The notes beneath the pieces are model-generated. The model was not told where the DNA came from. It saw nothing but the letters and a program-made list of their open reading frames with translations, and made no database searches. Positions 1 to 6,524 of a stretch of DNA of 7,717 bases are shown here, in pieces. Both the position numbers and the translations under genes were made by a program. Source of the stretch: Alphaproteobacteria bacterium (lineage in GTDB: Bacteria > Pseudomonadota > Alphaproteobacteria > JALRGP01); NCBI GenBank assembly GCA_023259685.1, contig JALRGP010000048.1, positions 1 to 7,717 of the forward strand. The letters run 5' to 3'. Positions within the stretch are counted from its first letter, which is position 1, and the number at the start of each line of letters is the position of its first letter.

Positions 1-678
1 TTTAATAGAATCCATTGCTCTAATTCTTAAAAATTCTAGTCGAACCAAATTAGCGAGTGGCATCCAATAAAAAAGGCTGACAACCAGAACCAGCCACGCA
101 AAGTGCGGGGCAAAAAAGCATGACAGCAGCATTAAAATATATAGAATAGGCAGGCTCCCCCATATTTCAATGCATCGTTGAATTGTTAAATCAATGGTAC
201 CACCAAAATACCCCTGCACAGCACCAACACATAAACTAATCAAACTCGTCACTGCAACAAGTATTATTCCAAACGTCAAGGATGTTCGAACGCCATATAG
301 TAAACGAACAAGAACATCACGACCTTGATCATCAGTGCCCAAAAAATGTTTCCAATCGGGACGTGCCAAAGCATGATGTTCGTAGTCAACGGAAGCGTAA
401 GAATAGGGAATCAAAGGTTTAATCATCCAACCATTGCTTCTAATATTTTGATTGATTAAAGGATCTGAAAAATCTGCAGACATACCAGGATCTCCACCAA
501 AAATGTCCCCATTATAATCATTGTAAATAGGGAAGTATAATGTTCCTTTGTAACAAACACAAATAGGGAGATCATTAGCAATAAAGTTTGCACACAAACT
601 CATAAGATACACAATACAAATTGTGATAAATGAGTATTTAGCTTTTGTATGTTTGAAAAAACTTTGCAGTCGCGTCAT
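1..678 (-). CDS. yejE: YejE-type peptide/microcin C ABC transporter permease, 3'-truncated by the window edge
   Basis: Inner-membrane permease of a YejABEF-type ABC importer, which takes up oligopeptides and, in E. coli, microcin C. The visible 226 residues begin with a membrane anchor (about 15-34). A periplasmic stretch typical of YejE follows, with IANDLPI (33-39), a GTLYFP segment (45-50), GGDPG (61-65), GWMIKPLIPYSY (83-94) and the OppC-family signature LGTDDQGRDVLVRLLYGVR (113-131). Helices start near 133, and AVQGYFGG (153-160) and QRCIEIWGSLPILY (167-180) match the family well. The frame is still open at base 1, just as the EAA loop would begin, so about the last third is missing from view. 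The ATG at 678 has an AGGA site 5 nt upstream that overlaps the phaB stop, so translation is probably coupled to phaB. YejE normally follows yejB; here phaB precedes it. Confidence 0.9.
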   Translation of the reverse strand, partial: MTRLQSFFKHTKAKYSFITICIVYLMSLCANFIANDLPICVCYKGTLYFPIYNDYNGDIFGGDPGMSADFSDPLINQNIRSNGWMIKPLIPYSYASVDYEHHALARPDWKHFLGTDDQGRDVLVRLLYGVRTSLTFGIILVAVTSLISLCVGAVQGYFGGTIDLTIQRCIEIWGSLPILYILMLLSCFFAPHFAWLVLVVSLFYWMPLANLVRLEFLRIRAMDSIK

Positions 679-683
679 AAGAA

Positions 684-687
684 TCCT
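684..687 (-). promoter_or_regulatory. Ribosome binding site of yejE overlapping the phaB stop codon
   Basis: The minus strand reads TAGGATTCTTATG. AGGA sits 5 nt before the yejE ATG and shares bases with the TAG stop of phaB. This is the clearest Shine-Dalgarno site in the window. It fixes the yejE start and indicates that phaB and yejE lie on one transcript. Confidence 0.7.
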
Positions 688-1405
688 AAAATAATCCCCC
701 ATTAATAGAAAATTCAGATCCGGTAATGTATGACGATGCATCATCAACTAAAAATGCAACAAGCCTTGCAACTTCATCAGATTCACCCAATCTTTGCATA
801 GGGATTAAGCCAATAATTTTATCCAAAACGCTTTTATGTAAAGAACGCACCATCTCAGTATCAGTATACCCCGGGCAAACAGCATTAACAGTGATACCTT
901 TATTGGCATTTTCCATTGATAAAGCTTTGACAAATCCAATAACTCCTGCTTTGGCTGCACAATAGTTTGTTTGGCCAATTTGTCCTTTTTGTCCGTTAAC
1001 CGATGATATACAAATGATACGACCGAATTCTTTGTCTCGCATGGAATGTATAATTGGAGACACCACATTAAAACATGATGATAAATTTGTTGAAATGACG
1101 TCATCCCACATTGTTTGTGTCATTTTATGAAAAAAGCTATCCTTGGTAATGCCAGCATTATGAACCAAAACCTCAATATCTCCGTGATTTTGTGTCATGT
1201 GTTGAATGGCATGAGAGCATGCGTCAAAATCTTTCACATCAAATGGATAGACCGGAATATTGTGCTCTTTTGAGAATTCTTCTGCTTTTTCATGATTACT
1301 GTGATAAGTTGAAATGACTTTGTATCCTTTTTTTGCCAAATGTATAGCAACTGCACCGCCGATACCACGCGTCCCTCCCGTCACTAAAGTCGTTCTCACG
1401 TTCAT
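686..1405 (-). CDS. phaB: Acetoacetyl-CoA reductase (PhaB-type short-chain dehydrogenase)
   Basis: Cytoplasmic reductase of the classical SDR family, expected to convert acetoacetyl-CoA to (R)-3-hydroxybutyryl-CoA with NADPH for polyhydroxybutyrate synthesis. Counting from the ATG at 1405 (239 aa), it shows the cofactor loop TGGTRGIGG (9-17), NNAG-like HNAG (82-85), catalytic Asn107, Ser135, Tyr148 and Lys152, and PGY (178-180). The segment ISSVNGQKGQIGQTNY (133-148) is the PhaB hallmark that separates it from FabG. The C-terminus NGGLF ends slightly early relative to the usual NGGLHMG-like tail. A TTG at 1414 could add three residues, but the ATG at 1405 with a GGA 4 nt upstream is simpler. 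No phaA or phaC is in view. It lies 59 bp after potH and 7 bp before yejE. FabG remains the alternative assignment, though less likely. Confidence 0.88.
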   Translation of the reverse strand: MNVRTTLVTGGTRGIGGAVAIHLAKKGYKVISTYHSNHEKAEEFSKEHNIPVYPFDVKDFDACSHAIQHMTQNHGDIEVLVHNAGITKDSFFHKMTQTMWDDVISTNLSSCFNVVSPIIHSMRDKEFGRIICISSVNGQKGQIGQTNYCAAKAGVIGFVKALSMENANKGITVNAVCPGYTDTEMVRSLHKSVLDKIIGLIPMQRLGESDEVARLVAFLVDDASSYITGSEFSINGGLF

Positions 1406-1415
1406 AATATCCAAA

Positions 1416-1438
1416 AACCTTAAGGTTATTCTAACCCT
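1416..1438 (-). promoter_or_regulatory. Two mutually exclusive small hairpins in the potH-phaB leader
   Basis: The minus-strand transcript contains GGTT-AGAAT-AACC (1424-1436, extendable by a G-U and an A-U pair), then AACC-TTAA-GGTT (1416-1427, a perfect 12 bp DNA palindrome) followed by a run of five T in total. Both hairpins need the same AACC block, so only one can form at a time. The second contains the AAGG nearest the phaB start. The stems are short (4-6 bp), so a regulatory role is only a suggestion. Confidence 0.25.
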
Positions 1439-1464
1439 TTTTACATAAAAACTAAATTATGGAA

Positions 1465-2340
1465 TTAACGAATAGCGTCCTCTTTTGTTTTTTTCATGTT
1501 CCAAATCATTAACGGGCAAACAAATAATAAAATTAAAAATACGGCAATACTACATGCCATGGGCCAATGACGATTAATAAAAAACTCGCTCCATACAATT
1601 CGTCCAATTGTTAAGGTGTCACTGCTTCCTAACAGCTCGGGAATGACGTATTCACCTAAGCAAGGCAAAAATACCAATACACATCCTGCAATCACACCGG
1701 ACAATGATAGCGGCATGATGATTTTCATAAAAATCCAAAAGGGCGGGCAGCCTAAATTTAAAGCAGCCTCCACGTGATATGGATCGATTTTTGACAGCGC
1801 ACTATAAATAGGGAAAATCATAAATGGTAAATAACAATAAATCATACCAACACACACACCAAAATCACCACCCAAAAATATCATAGGTTCTTTTATGATA
1901 TGTAATTGCATCAACATATGATTCACAAATCCCGTTTGACTCAGCAACCCCATCCATCCGTATACACGAATCAAAAAAGGTGTCCAAAATGGCACACACA
2001 TTAAAATGAGAACGATCATTTGTTTAGGTTTTGATAATTGGGAAATAGCATAGGCAGCCGGATATCCAATAAACAAACATCCGACCATTGATATTAATGC
2101 AATTTTAATAGAACTTAAGATACCTCGGATATAAAAAGGGTCACTGATGAGTGTTTTTAAGGATGAAAAATTTAAACAAATATGAAAGCAATCGTTGTCA
2201 TATGAAAATGGAAACACAAACGGGGGGGCTTTATGAACAACCCGCCCCAATGAAATCATGACTATTAAAAACAAAGGGCATAAAACAAATAAAATATACC
2301 AACACAGTGTTAATTTCTTTAAAAAAAACTTTTTGAACAC
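1465..2340 (-). CDS. potH: Putrescine/spermidine ABC transporter permease PotH
   Basis: Inner-membrane permease of a polyamine importer (PotFGHI type; PotB of PotABCD is the close paralogue). Six hydrophobic segments lie near residues 12-32, 76-99, 106-125, 160-180, 213-230 and 262-282. The cytoplasmic EAA loop that contacts the ATPase is clear at 191-210: EAALNLG, then Ile207 and Pro210. GYPAAYA (92-98), VPFWTPFLIRVYGWMG (116-131) and GEYVIPELLG (229-238) followed by IGRIVWSEFF (245-254) match PotH better than PotB. At 291 aa it is complete. Translation appears to start at GTG 2340: in-frame sequence upstream reaches a TAA with no ATG, GTG or TTG. The nearest SD-like GGGG lies 14 nt away, so initiation may be weak or coupled to the dehydratase gene 30 bp upstream. 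No potG, potI or potF is visible, so the partner subunits must lie elsewhere. Confidence 0.9.
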   Translation of the reverse strand: MFKKFFLKKLTLCWYILFVLCPLFLIVMISLGRVVHKAPPFVFPFSYDNDCFHICLNFSSLKTLISDPFYIRGILSSIKIALISMVGCLFIGYPAAYAISQLSKPKQMIVLILMCVPFWTPFLIRVYGWMGLLSQTGFVNHMLMQLHIIKEPMIFLGGDFGVCVGMIYCYLPFMIFPIYSALSKIDPYHVEAALNLGCPPFWIFMKIIMPLSLSGVIAGCVLVFLPCLGEYVIPELLGSSDTLTIGRIVWSEFFINRHWPMACSIAVFLILLFVCPLMIWNMKKTKEDAIR

Positions 2341-2370
2341 TTTAAAATGCCATGCCCCTTTTATTCCATT

Positions 2371-4194
2371 TTAAACCGTTTTTTCAAACCCAAGGGTCAT
2401 ATTTTGAATCGATAATTTCACTTGTTGTTCTTGTCCTTTTTGAATGTAATGATCAATCTGATTAATTGTTGTCATGAGATCATCAAATGTTTCTTGATGT
2501 TCGGATACACCTAAAAACAACCAAGGGTAAGGAGTTGTTTTTTTGACCTCAAAATGATTAAATAATTCTTCATACATTTTTTCACCCGGGCGCAGTCCCG
2601 TATATTGAAACGTCACATCTTCAATTTTTTTGCCTTTCATAATCACCATGAGTTCTGCCATATCTTGGACCTTAATTTGCTCTCCCATATCGAGAACAAA
2701 AATACCTTTATCTTCTTGAATATGGTTTAATCTTAAATAGGCTGATTCCAACACCAAATCAACGGCTTCTGAAATCGTCATAAAGAAACGAACAATGTCT
2801 TCTTTTGTAATTGTAATGGGCAGACCCAAATCAATTTGTTTGTTAAATAAAGGTAGAACAGATCCGTTTGATCCAATGACGTTACCAAAGCGAACCGTTA
2901 GAAATTTTGTCTTTTTAACGTTTTTTGCATACAATAAACGCTCTGCAATTTGTTTTGTTGCCCCCATAATATTGGTGGGATTAACAGCCTTGTCCGTTGA
3001 TATCATCACCATCAAAGCGACGCCCGTATGGCAACACGCATCGATTATGTTATGGGTTCCCTTAACGTTTACATCAAAAGCATAGGATGGATTGTCTTCT
3101 GCAATGGGAACATGCTTAATGGCGGCTGCGTGAAACACAATAGATGGTTGAGTGCGATGAAAAATATTCATCAGAGCCGTTTTGTCACGAATATCACACA
3201 ATAATGATTGTTTTCGAATGGTGTCAGGAATTTGTTGATCAATTTTATATAAAGCAAACTCACAATTTTCGATTAAGATAATTTCTTTGGGACAAGAGCT
3301 GACAACTTGATGAACAATCTCTGATCCAATGCTGCCGCCTGCTCCAGTGATCAAAACAACTTGGTCTTTGACCAAATGTAATTTGTGCGCTGGATTGAGT
3401 ACATAATTTTGACGTCTTAATAATAAATCGTAATCGAATTCATTATTATTCTCATTTGATATTGCTTGAGATAAATGACCAATGGTTCTCATAAAAACTG
3501 TAGCCAAACCTTTTTCTGTAAATTTTCTTAAGAAATCAGCAGAACTTGTAAGCTCATCTTGATCCGCCATTAAAACCACATGTCCGGTATGAGGTTCATT
3601 TAAAAAATGATCAATATCGCAAATATGGCTAACGACAGGGATGTTACGCAAACGTTTTTTAACGTCTTCTTGTCGGTGGGAAATGATACCAATCGGTTTG
3701 TATGTCTGATAAGATGGATGGGACAATGTCGCCAACACCTTATCAACCGCATCTAAATCACCCAAAATGTAGACGGGAATTTGTTCTGGGGCGCCATTAG
3801 TAGGCCTGGGGTAATGAATATAACGAAAACACAAACGACCAAAACATAGTAATACTCCCTCAGTCATTGTGAGTAAAAGCAAAAACGATAAAGGAACTTT
3901 AAAATTAAAAAATACAAAATAAGAAAACAGATACCATAATATTCCAGATACGGATACAGCTATTCCTAAAATGAATACATCATTAATCGAGAAATATTTC
4001 CAAAATCGTGATTGAACCTTAAAAGCAAAAAGACTGAAAATTGTAAAAAATGCGTACAAAAATAAAAAATACGATTGCGTTATGGATTCTCCAAATAAAT
4101 CAAAAGAACCGTATTTGGCTAAGCAAGCAAGGGGCATTGCTAATACGGACACCAAGATATCATAGAGTAAAAAAAAGTTTTTTTTTTGCAACAT
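2371..4194 (-). CDS. Membrane-bound nucleotide-sugar 4,6-dehydratase (CapD/WbpM/PglF family)
   Basis: Polysaccharide-biosynthesis enzyme of the large, membrane-anchored class. Members convert UDP-GlcNAc to a 4-keto-6-deoxy sugar for capsule, O-antigen or glycoprotein glycans. The 607 residues fit the family. Four transmembrane helices occupy roughly 8-26, 41-59, 72-95 and 102-120. A first Rossmann-like domain begins at VYILGDLDA (141-149). The catalytic SDR domain has TGAGGSIGSE (283-292), HAAAIKHVP (355-363), STDKAVNPTNIMGATK (399-414), RFGNVIGSNGSV (435-446) and TGLRPGEKMYEEL (532-544). Met410 stands where most SDRs have Tyr, with Lys414 four residues later; this Met is normal for the large WbpM/PglF class and supports the call. 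Substrate and product stereochemistry cannot be read from sequence. No other glycan genes are adjacent. The ATG at 4194 lacks a clear SD, and codons 3-9 contain long A and T runs. Confidence 0.88.
   Translation of the reverse strand: MLQKKNFFLLYDILVSVLAMPLACLAKYGSFDLFGESITQSYFLFLYAFFTIFSLFAFKVQSRFWKYFSINDVFILGIAVSVSGILWYLFSYFVFFNFKVPLSFLLLLTMTEGVLLCFGRLCFRYIHYPRPTNGAPEQIPVYILGDLDAVDKVLATLSHPSYQTYKPIGIISHRQEDVKKRLRNIPVVSHICDIDHFLNEPHTGHVVLMADQDELTSSADFLRKFTEKGLATVFMRTIGHLSQAISNENNNEFDYDLLLRRQNYVLNPAHKLHLVKDQVVLITGAGGSIGSEIVHQVVSSCPKEIILIENCEFALYKIDQQIPDTIRKQSLLCDIRDKTALMNIFHRTQPSIVFHAAAIKHVPIAEDNPSYAFDVNVKGTHNIIDACCHTGVALMVMISTDKAVNPTNIMGATKQIAERLLYAKNVKKTKFLTVRFGNVIGSNGSVLPLFNKQIDLGLPITITKEDIVRFFMTISEAVDLVLESAYLRLNHIQEDKGIFVLDMGEQIKVQDMAELMVIMKGKKIEDVTFQYTGLRPGEKMYEELFNHFEVKKTTPYPWLFLGVSEHQETFDDLMTTINQIDHYIQKGQEQQVKLSIQNMTLGFEKTV
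4169..4187 (-). repeat. A10-C-T8 homopolymer tract in the first codons of the 4,6-dehydratase gene
   Basis: On the coding strand the gene begins ATG TTG C, followed by ten A, one C and eight T. Both runs lie within the first nine codons, before the first transmembrane helix. A one-base slip in either run would shift the frame and abolish nearly the whole protein. The runs are visible directly; any slippage in the population is inference. Confidence 0.6.
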
Positions 4195-4242
4195 GTTTAA
4201 ATTATTTTTTTAATATGTCTTATTGTAATTGGTTATTGTGAA

Positions 4243-5604
4243 TTATGTCCATAGCACAGACCCAATTCCCATCCACAAAGCCAGATATAACAGACTTAAA
4301 AGGAAACCAATAGACCACCAATTTTTAATGGGAACGTAGCCTGTTCCAAACATCATTGCCCCAGCTACTGATCCATAATGTGTTAAGCAGGCAGAAAATG
4401 CACTGAAAAATGCCAAAGACAAAGCACACAGCAACGGTGGAACACCACTTGTGATTCCAACACCTAAAAATGCCGCATAGAAAGCGCTGACATGGGGTGT
4501 TGTGCTTGCGAAGAAATAATGGCTATAAAAATAAATAACATTCAATAAAATCAAAATTTCTTGCCAAGGGCGCTGCCCTAAAAATGCTGTCATTTTTTTA
4601 CTAAAAAACTTAATAAAACCTAAACTTTCAAGGCCAATTGAAAATGTTGTAAGGATAGAGAGCCAAATTAAAATGTGCCATGCTTCTTTTTCATGAACCA
4701 TATCATCCCATGATAGGACTTTCGTCAGTAAAATAACTGTTACACCAAACAAAGCAACCATCAGCGCGGTAATTCCCAAATAATCACCAAAGGCCCATAG
4801 CCCAACCATTGAAACTAACAAAGAGGCCATCATTTTTTCTTTTATACTCATGGGGCCCATGTCTTTTAATTTATCTTGTGCCAACGTAATCGCATGAGGT
4901 AATTTTTTTTCTTTAGGTGGATAGATACAATAAATAATCAGTGGCATCAAAATAATTGTTAAAATTCCCGGAATAATCGAATAATACAACCAACTGCTCC
5001 ACGTTAAAAAAACACCATGCTTTTCCGCAATTTTTTGAATAAAGGGATTGCACACCATGCCGGTTAAAAATAAAGCACTGGAAATTAAATTACCTTGAAA
5101 AGACACAACCATTAAAAACGATCCTAATTTTCGTGAACTTTTGTGGTCATTTGGAAAACTTCCAAGCCCTTCACAAATTGAACGCACAATCGGCAATACG
5201 ATACCACCAGATCTGGCTGTGTTACTTGGAATCATAGCACCCAATATTACTTCCGTTAAAATAATGCCATACCCTAGCCCCAATGAGCTTTTTCCAACAG
5301 CTTTAATAATCAGATAAGCGATTCTTTCTCCTAAACGTGTTTTAACACATCCCCTTGCGATAAAAAATACAAAAACAATCATCCAAATTAATGGATCTGA
5401 AAAACCGACTAAACAGTCTTTCATGGGCAATGTTTTCGTAAACGACGCTAAAAACAAACCAATCAAGGCAATGGGCCCCATGGGCAATGGTTTTGCAACA
5501 AACCCAACAATTGTTGTTAAGAAAATCACAAACAAATGCCAAGCTTTTTCATCTAAACCAGCCGGAACAGAAAACCATAATAACAACGTGGCTAAAAAAA
5601 ACAT
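4243..5604 (-). CDS. DASS-family dicarboxylate translocator (plastid DiT1-like 2-oxoglutarate/malate type)
   Basis: Inner-membrane secondary transporter of the divalent anion:sodium symporter family. It most resembles the plastid 2-oxoglutarate/malate exchanger and the related proteins of intracellular bacteria such as chlamydiae. Landmarks are PAGLDEKAWHLF (14-25), KPLPMGPIALIGL (38-50), GFSDPLIWMIVFVFFIARG (67-85), LGLGYG (108-113) and the first SNT substrate-binding motif IPSNTARSGG (125-134). Later come RKLGSFLM (158-165), FQGNLISSALFLTGM (169-183) and a second motif FASTTPH (365-371), followed by LTHYGSVAGAMMFGTGYV (407-424). At 453 residues it is complete but short at the N-terminus. 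Stop codons in frame just upstream force the start at ATG 5604. Likely substrates are malate, 2-oxoglutarate or succinate; exchange with host pools is inference. A candidate promoter with a palindrome lies just upstream, and the dehydratase gene follows after 48 bp. Confidence 0.88.
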   Translation of the reverse strand: MFFLATLLLWFSVPAGLDEKAWHLFVIFLTTIVGFVAKPLPMGPIALIGLFLASFTKTLPMKDCLVGFSDPLIWMIVFVFFIARGCVKTRLGERIAYLIIKAVGKSSLGLGYGIILTEVILGAMIPSNTARSGGIVLPIVRSICEGLGSFPNDHKSSRKLGSFLMVVSFQGNLISSALFLTGMVCNPFIQKIAEKHGVFLTWSSWLYYSIIPGILTIILMPLIIYCIYPPKEKKLPHAITLAQDKLKDMGPMSIKEKMMASLLVSMVGLWAFGDYLGITALMVALFGVTVILLTKVLSWDDMVHEKEAWHILIWLSILTTFSIGLESLGFIKFFSKKMTAFLGQRPWQEILILLNVIYFYSHYFFASTTPHVSAFYAAFLGVGITSGVPPLLCALSLAFFSAFSACLTHYGSVAGAMMFGTGYVPIKNWWSIGFLLSLLYLALWMGIGSVLWT

Positions 5605-5620
5605 GTTTTTAAAGCTGCAG

Positions 5621-5636
5621 AATAATGTTCATTATT
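5621..5636. promoter_or_regulatory. 16 bp perfect palindrome, candidate operator of the DASS gene
   Basis: AATAATGTTCATTATT has two perfect 7 bp arms around a 2 bp centre. It starts 17 bp before the DASS start codon and overlaps the proposed -10 box and transcription start. The position fits a repressor site. It resembles half of a Fur-type box, but the spacing between halves is 2 bp rather than 5, so I assign no regulator. Confidence 0.35.
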
Positions 5637-5658
5637 TCATAGATCTTGAAGTGATCAA
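5631..5658 (-). promoter_or_regulatory. Candidate sigma-70 promoter of the DASS gene
   Basis: On the minus strand, TTGATC (5658-5653) and AATAAT (5636-5631) are separated by 16 bp. They match the TTGACA and TATAAT consensus at four and five of six positions. Transcription would start near 5624, giving a leader of about 20 nt to the ATG at 5604. In AT-rich DNA such matches arise by chance, but the position after a 362 bp gap supports it. Confidence 0.35.
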
Positions 5659-5675
5659 AATTTTTGCATATACAT

Positions 5676-5692
5676 GGGTGCGATTAAAAGTG
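5676..5692 (+). repeat. Copy A of a 17 bp exact direct repeat
   Basis: GGGTGCGATTAAAAGTG occurs here and, identically and in the same orientation, at 7442-7458. Flanks diverge quickly, although both copies are followed by a G-rich stretch. This copy lies 72 bp upstream of the DASS start codon. Its nature is unknown; a leftover mobile-element end or a shared upstream site are the two readings. Confidence 0.6.
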
Positions 5693-5845
5693 GGAAAGGC
5701 AAGATCAGAACAAAAATATCATAAATCTTATTTTCAAATTATCAAAACAAGAAAAAATAAAATATTTGTATTAGAAATTCTCTTGATTAATGCAAAAAAT
5801 ATTCAGTTTTAAGTATGTTAGACATTTTTCCAAACTCATTTTCTA

Positions 5846-5926
5846 ATGCGAGTCTTCATGTTGCTCCATGCAGGGATCCTCATGTACCTCATGACGACTG
5901 TGGTTCTGCGCGTCGTGGGCGCCTAG
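5846..5926 (+). other. GC-rich island with a 26-codon hydrophobic reading frame and CATG repeats
   Basis: This segment is markedly richer in G and C than its surroundings. On the plus strand an ATG-to-TAG frame of 26 residues starts MRVFMLLHAGIL and ends LRVVGA; it is strongly hydrophobic with mostly C or G at third positions. The codon-aligned minus frame runs to a TAG at 5843-5845 and encodes a His- and acid-rich tail with two HED motifs, but has no standard start codon before a single internal ATG. CATG recurs at uneven spacing of 9 to 14 bp. It could be a small membrane peptide, the remnant of a lost gene, or a structured RNA. No SD precedes the plus-strand ATG. Confidence 0.25.
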
Positions 5927-5966
5927 TATGTCTCTATTGGAAAAAAATTTGAAAAGAACCCTAATG

Positions 5967-6524
5967 TCAATTCGTAGATTTTCTTGCTTTGAATCTATGG
6001 ATGGCTATTAATACTAATAATATAAAAATGGTGCCCACTACAAGAATCACTACGTCCAACCTACCATAAGATAAGGGGCTAATTGAACTCTTTAAATATT
6101 GCAAAAACATGAGGGGGGTGTATAAAAAAATAGACTGAGAGGCAATAGAAAAAAAAGGATAATAGATCCATGCCCCATCATGAATCAGAACCCTTTCAAA
6201 AAAAATTCCCCATGACGCGACAATTATCAGCGTCATGATTTGTAATGTTTTCGCACAGTTGTAAATTTGTAAAGACATCATTTTAAACAGTAACTCTCGC
6301 ACCATTAATAGAATGAGAAAAAATGATACAGCCAACAAGTGTTCTTGCAAAAAAGCGACAACTGTATCGGTATACAAAAACAAAGATACATTGATTAGAA
6401 TGACCAATAAAACTTGGTGTATATTCCAGGTAATAGATAAGTTTTTAAAATCTCCTTTTAAAATTTTAATATTTTCATATACATGACATGTGTAAAATAA
6501 AAAAAAGTAAATCCAAAAAAACAT
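5967..6524 (-). CDS. Integral membrane protein of unknown function, translationally coupled to thyX
   Basis: I do not recognise this gene securely. The 185-residue product is almost entirely hydrophobic, with about six predicted helices near 1-15, 36-52, 62-81, 94-110, 120-141 and 156-176. It ends in a basic tail (HRFKARKSTN) that should face the cytoplasm. The start chosen is the ATG at 6524, which overlaps the thyX stop as TAATG, a classic coupling arrangement. An in-frame ATG at 6554 would add ten residues and a 31 bp overlap with thyX. Residues 33-81, with W33, Q37, V38 and L40 before a hydrophobic run ending in R76, faintly recall the W-x-x-x-Q/E-V-W-L part of cytochrome bd oxidase subunit II. 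The protein is only about half that length and the resemblance is by eye. Function is unassigned. Confidence 0.65.
   Translation of the reverse strand: MFFWIYFFLFYTCHVYENIKILKGDFKNLSITWNIHQVLLVILINVSLFLYTDTVVAFLQEHLLAVSFFLILLMVRELLFKMMSLQIYNCAKTLQIMTLIIVASWGIFFERVLIHDGAWIYYPFFSIASQSIFLYTPLMFLQYLKSSISPLSYGRLDVVILVVGTIFILLVLIAIHRFKARKSTN

Larger units (their letters stand above)
5605..5966. other. Intergenic region between the membrane-protein gene and the DASS gene
   Basis: This 362 bp stretch has no confident gene. From the DASS side it holds a 16 bp palindrome (5621-5636), a candidate promoter (5631-5658), one copy of the 17 bp repeat (5676-5692), very AT-rich sequence to about 5840, and a GC-rich island (about 5846-5926). 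A short AT-rich tail with a run of seven A on the plus strand (5941-5947) lies just past the stop codon of the membrane-protein gene. No convincing intrinsic terminator is visible for that gene. A plus-strand open frame crossing 5423-5812 is mostly antisense to the DASS gene and I do not support it. Confidence 0.6.

Noticed and set aside
726..965. 79-codon plus-strand open frame inside phaB
   Set aside because: Antisense to a well-conserved SDR gene with all catalytic residues; no independent support.
805..1104. 99-codon minus-strand open frame inside phaB
   Set aside because: An alternative frame of phaB, whose own frame carries the family motifs.
2795..3085. 96-codon plus-strand open frame
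   Set aside because: Antisense to the catalytic domain of the 4,6-dehydratase, with no features of its own.
2371..4194. Met in place of the catalytic Tyr as a sign of an inactive dehydratase
   Set aside because: Large WbpM/PglF-type dehydratases normally carry Met at this position, so it is a class marker rather than a defect.
4050..4241. 63-codon plus-strand open frame
   Set aside because: Antisense to the dehydratase N-terminus and includes its homopolymer runs; composition-driven.
5342..5542. 66-codon minus-strand open frame inside the DASS gene
   Set aside because: Alternative frame of a conserved transporter; Cys/Phe-rich composition is typical of frame-shadow translation.
5621..5636. 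Fur box reading of the palindrome
   Set aside because: The half-sites resemble ATAATG/CATTAT but the 2 bp spacing does not fit the 19 bp Fur consensus.
5423..5812. 129-codon plus-strand open frame
   Set aside because: Over half is antisense to the DASS gene; the rest is low-complexity AT-rich sequence with no recognisable domain and no ribosome site.
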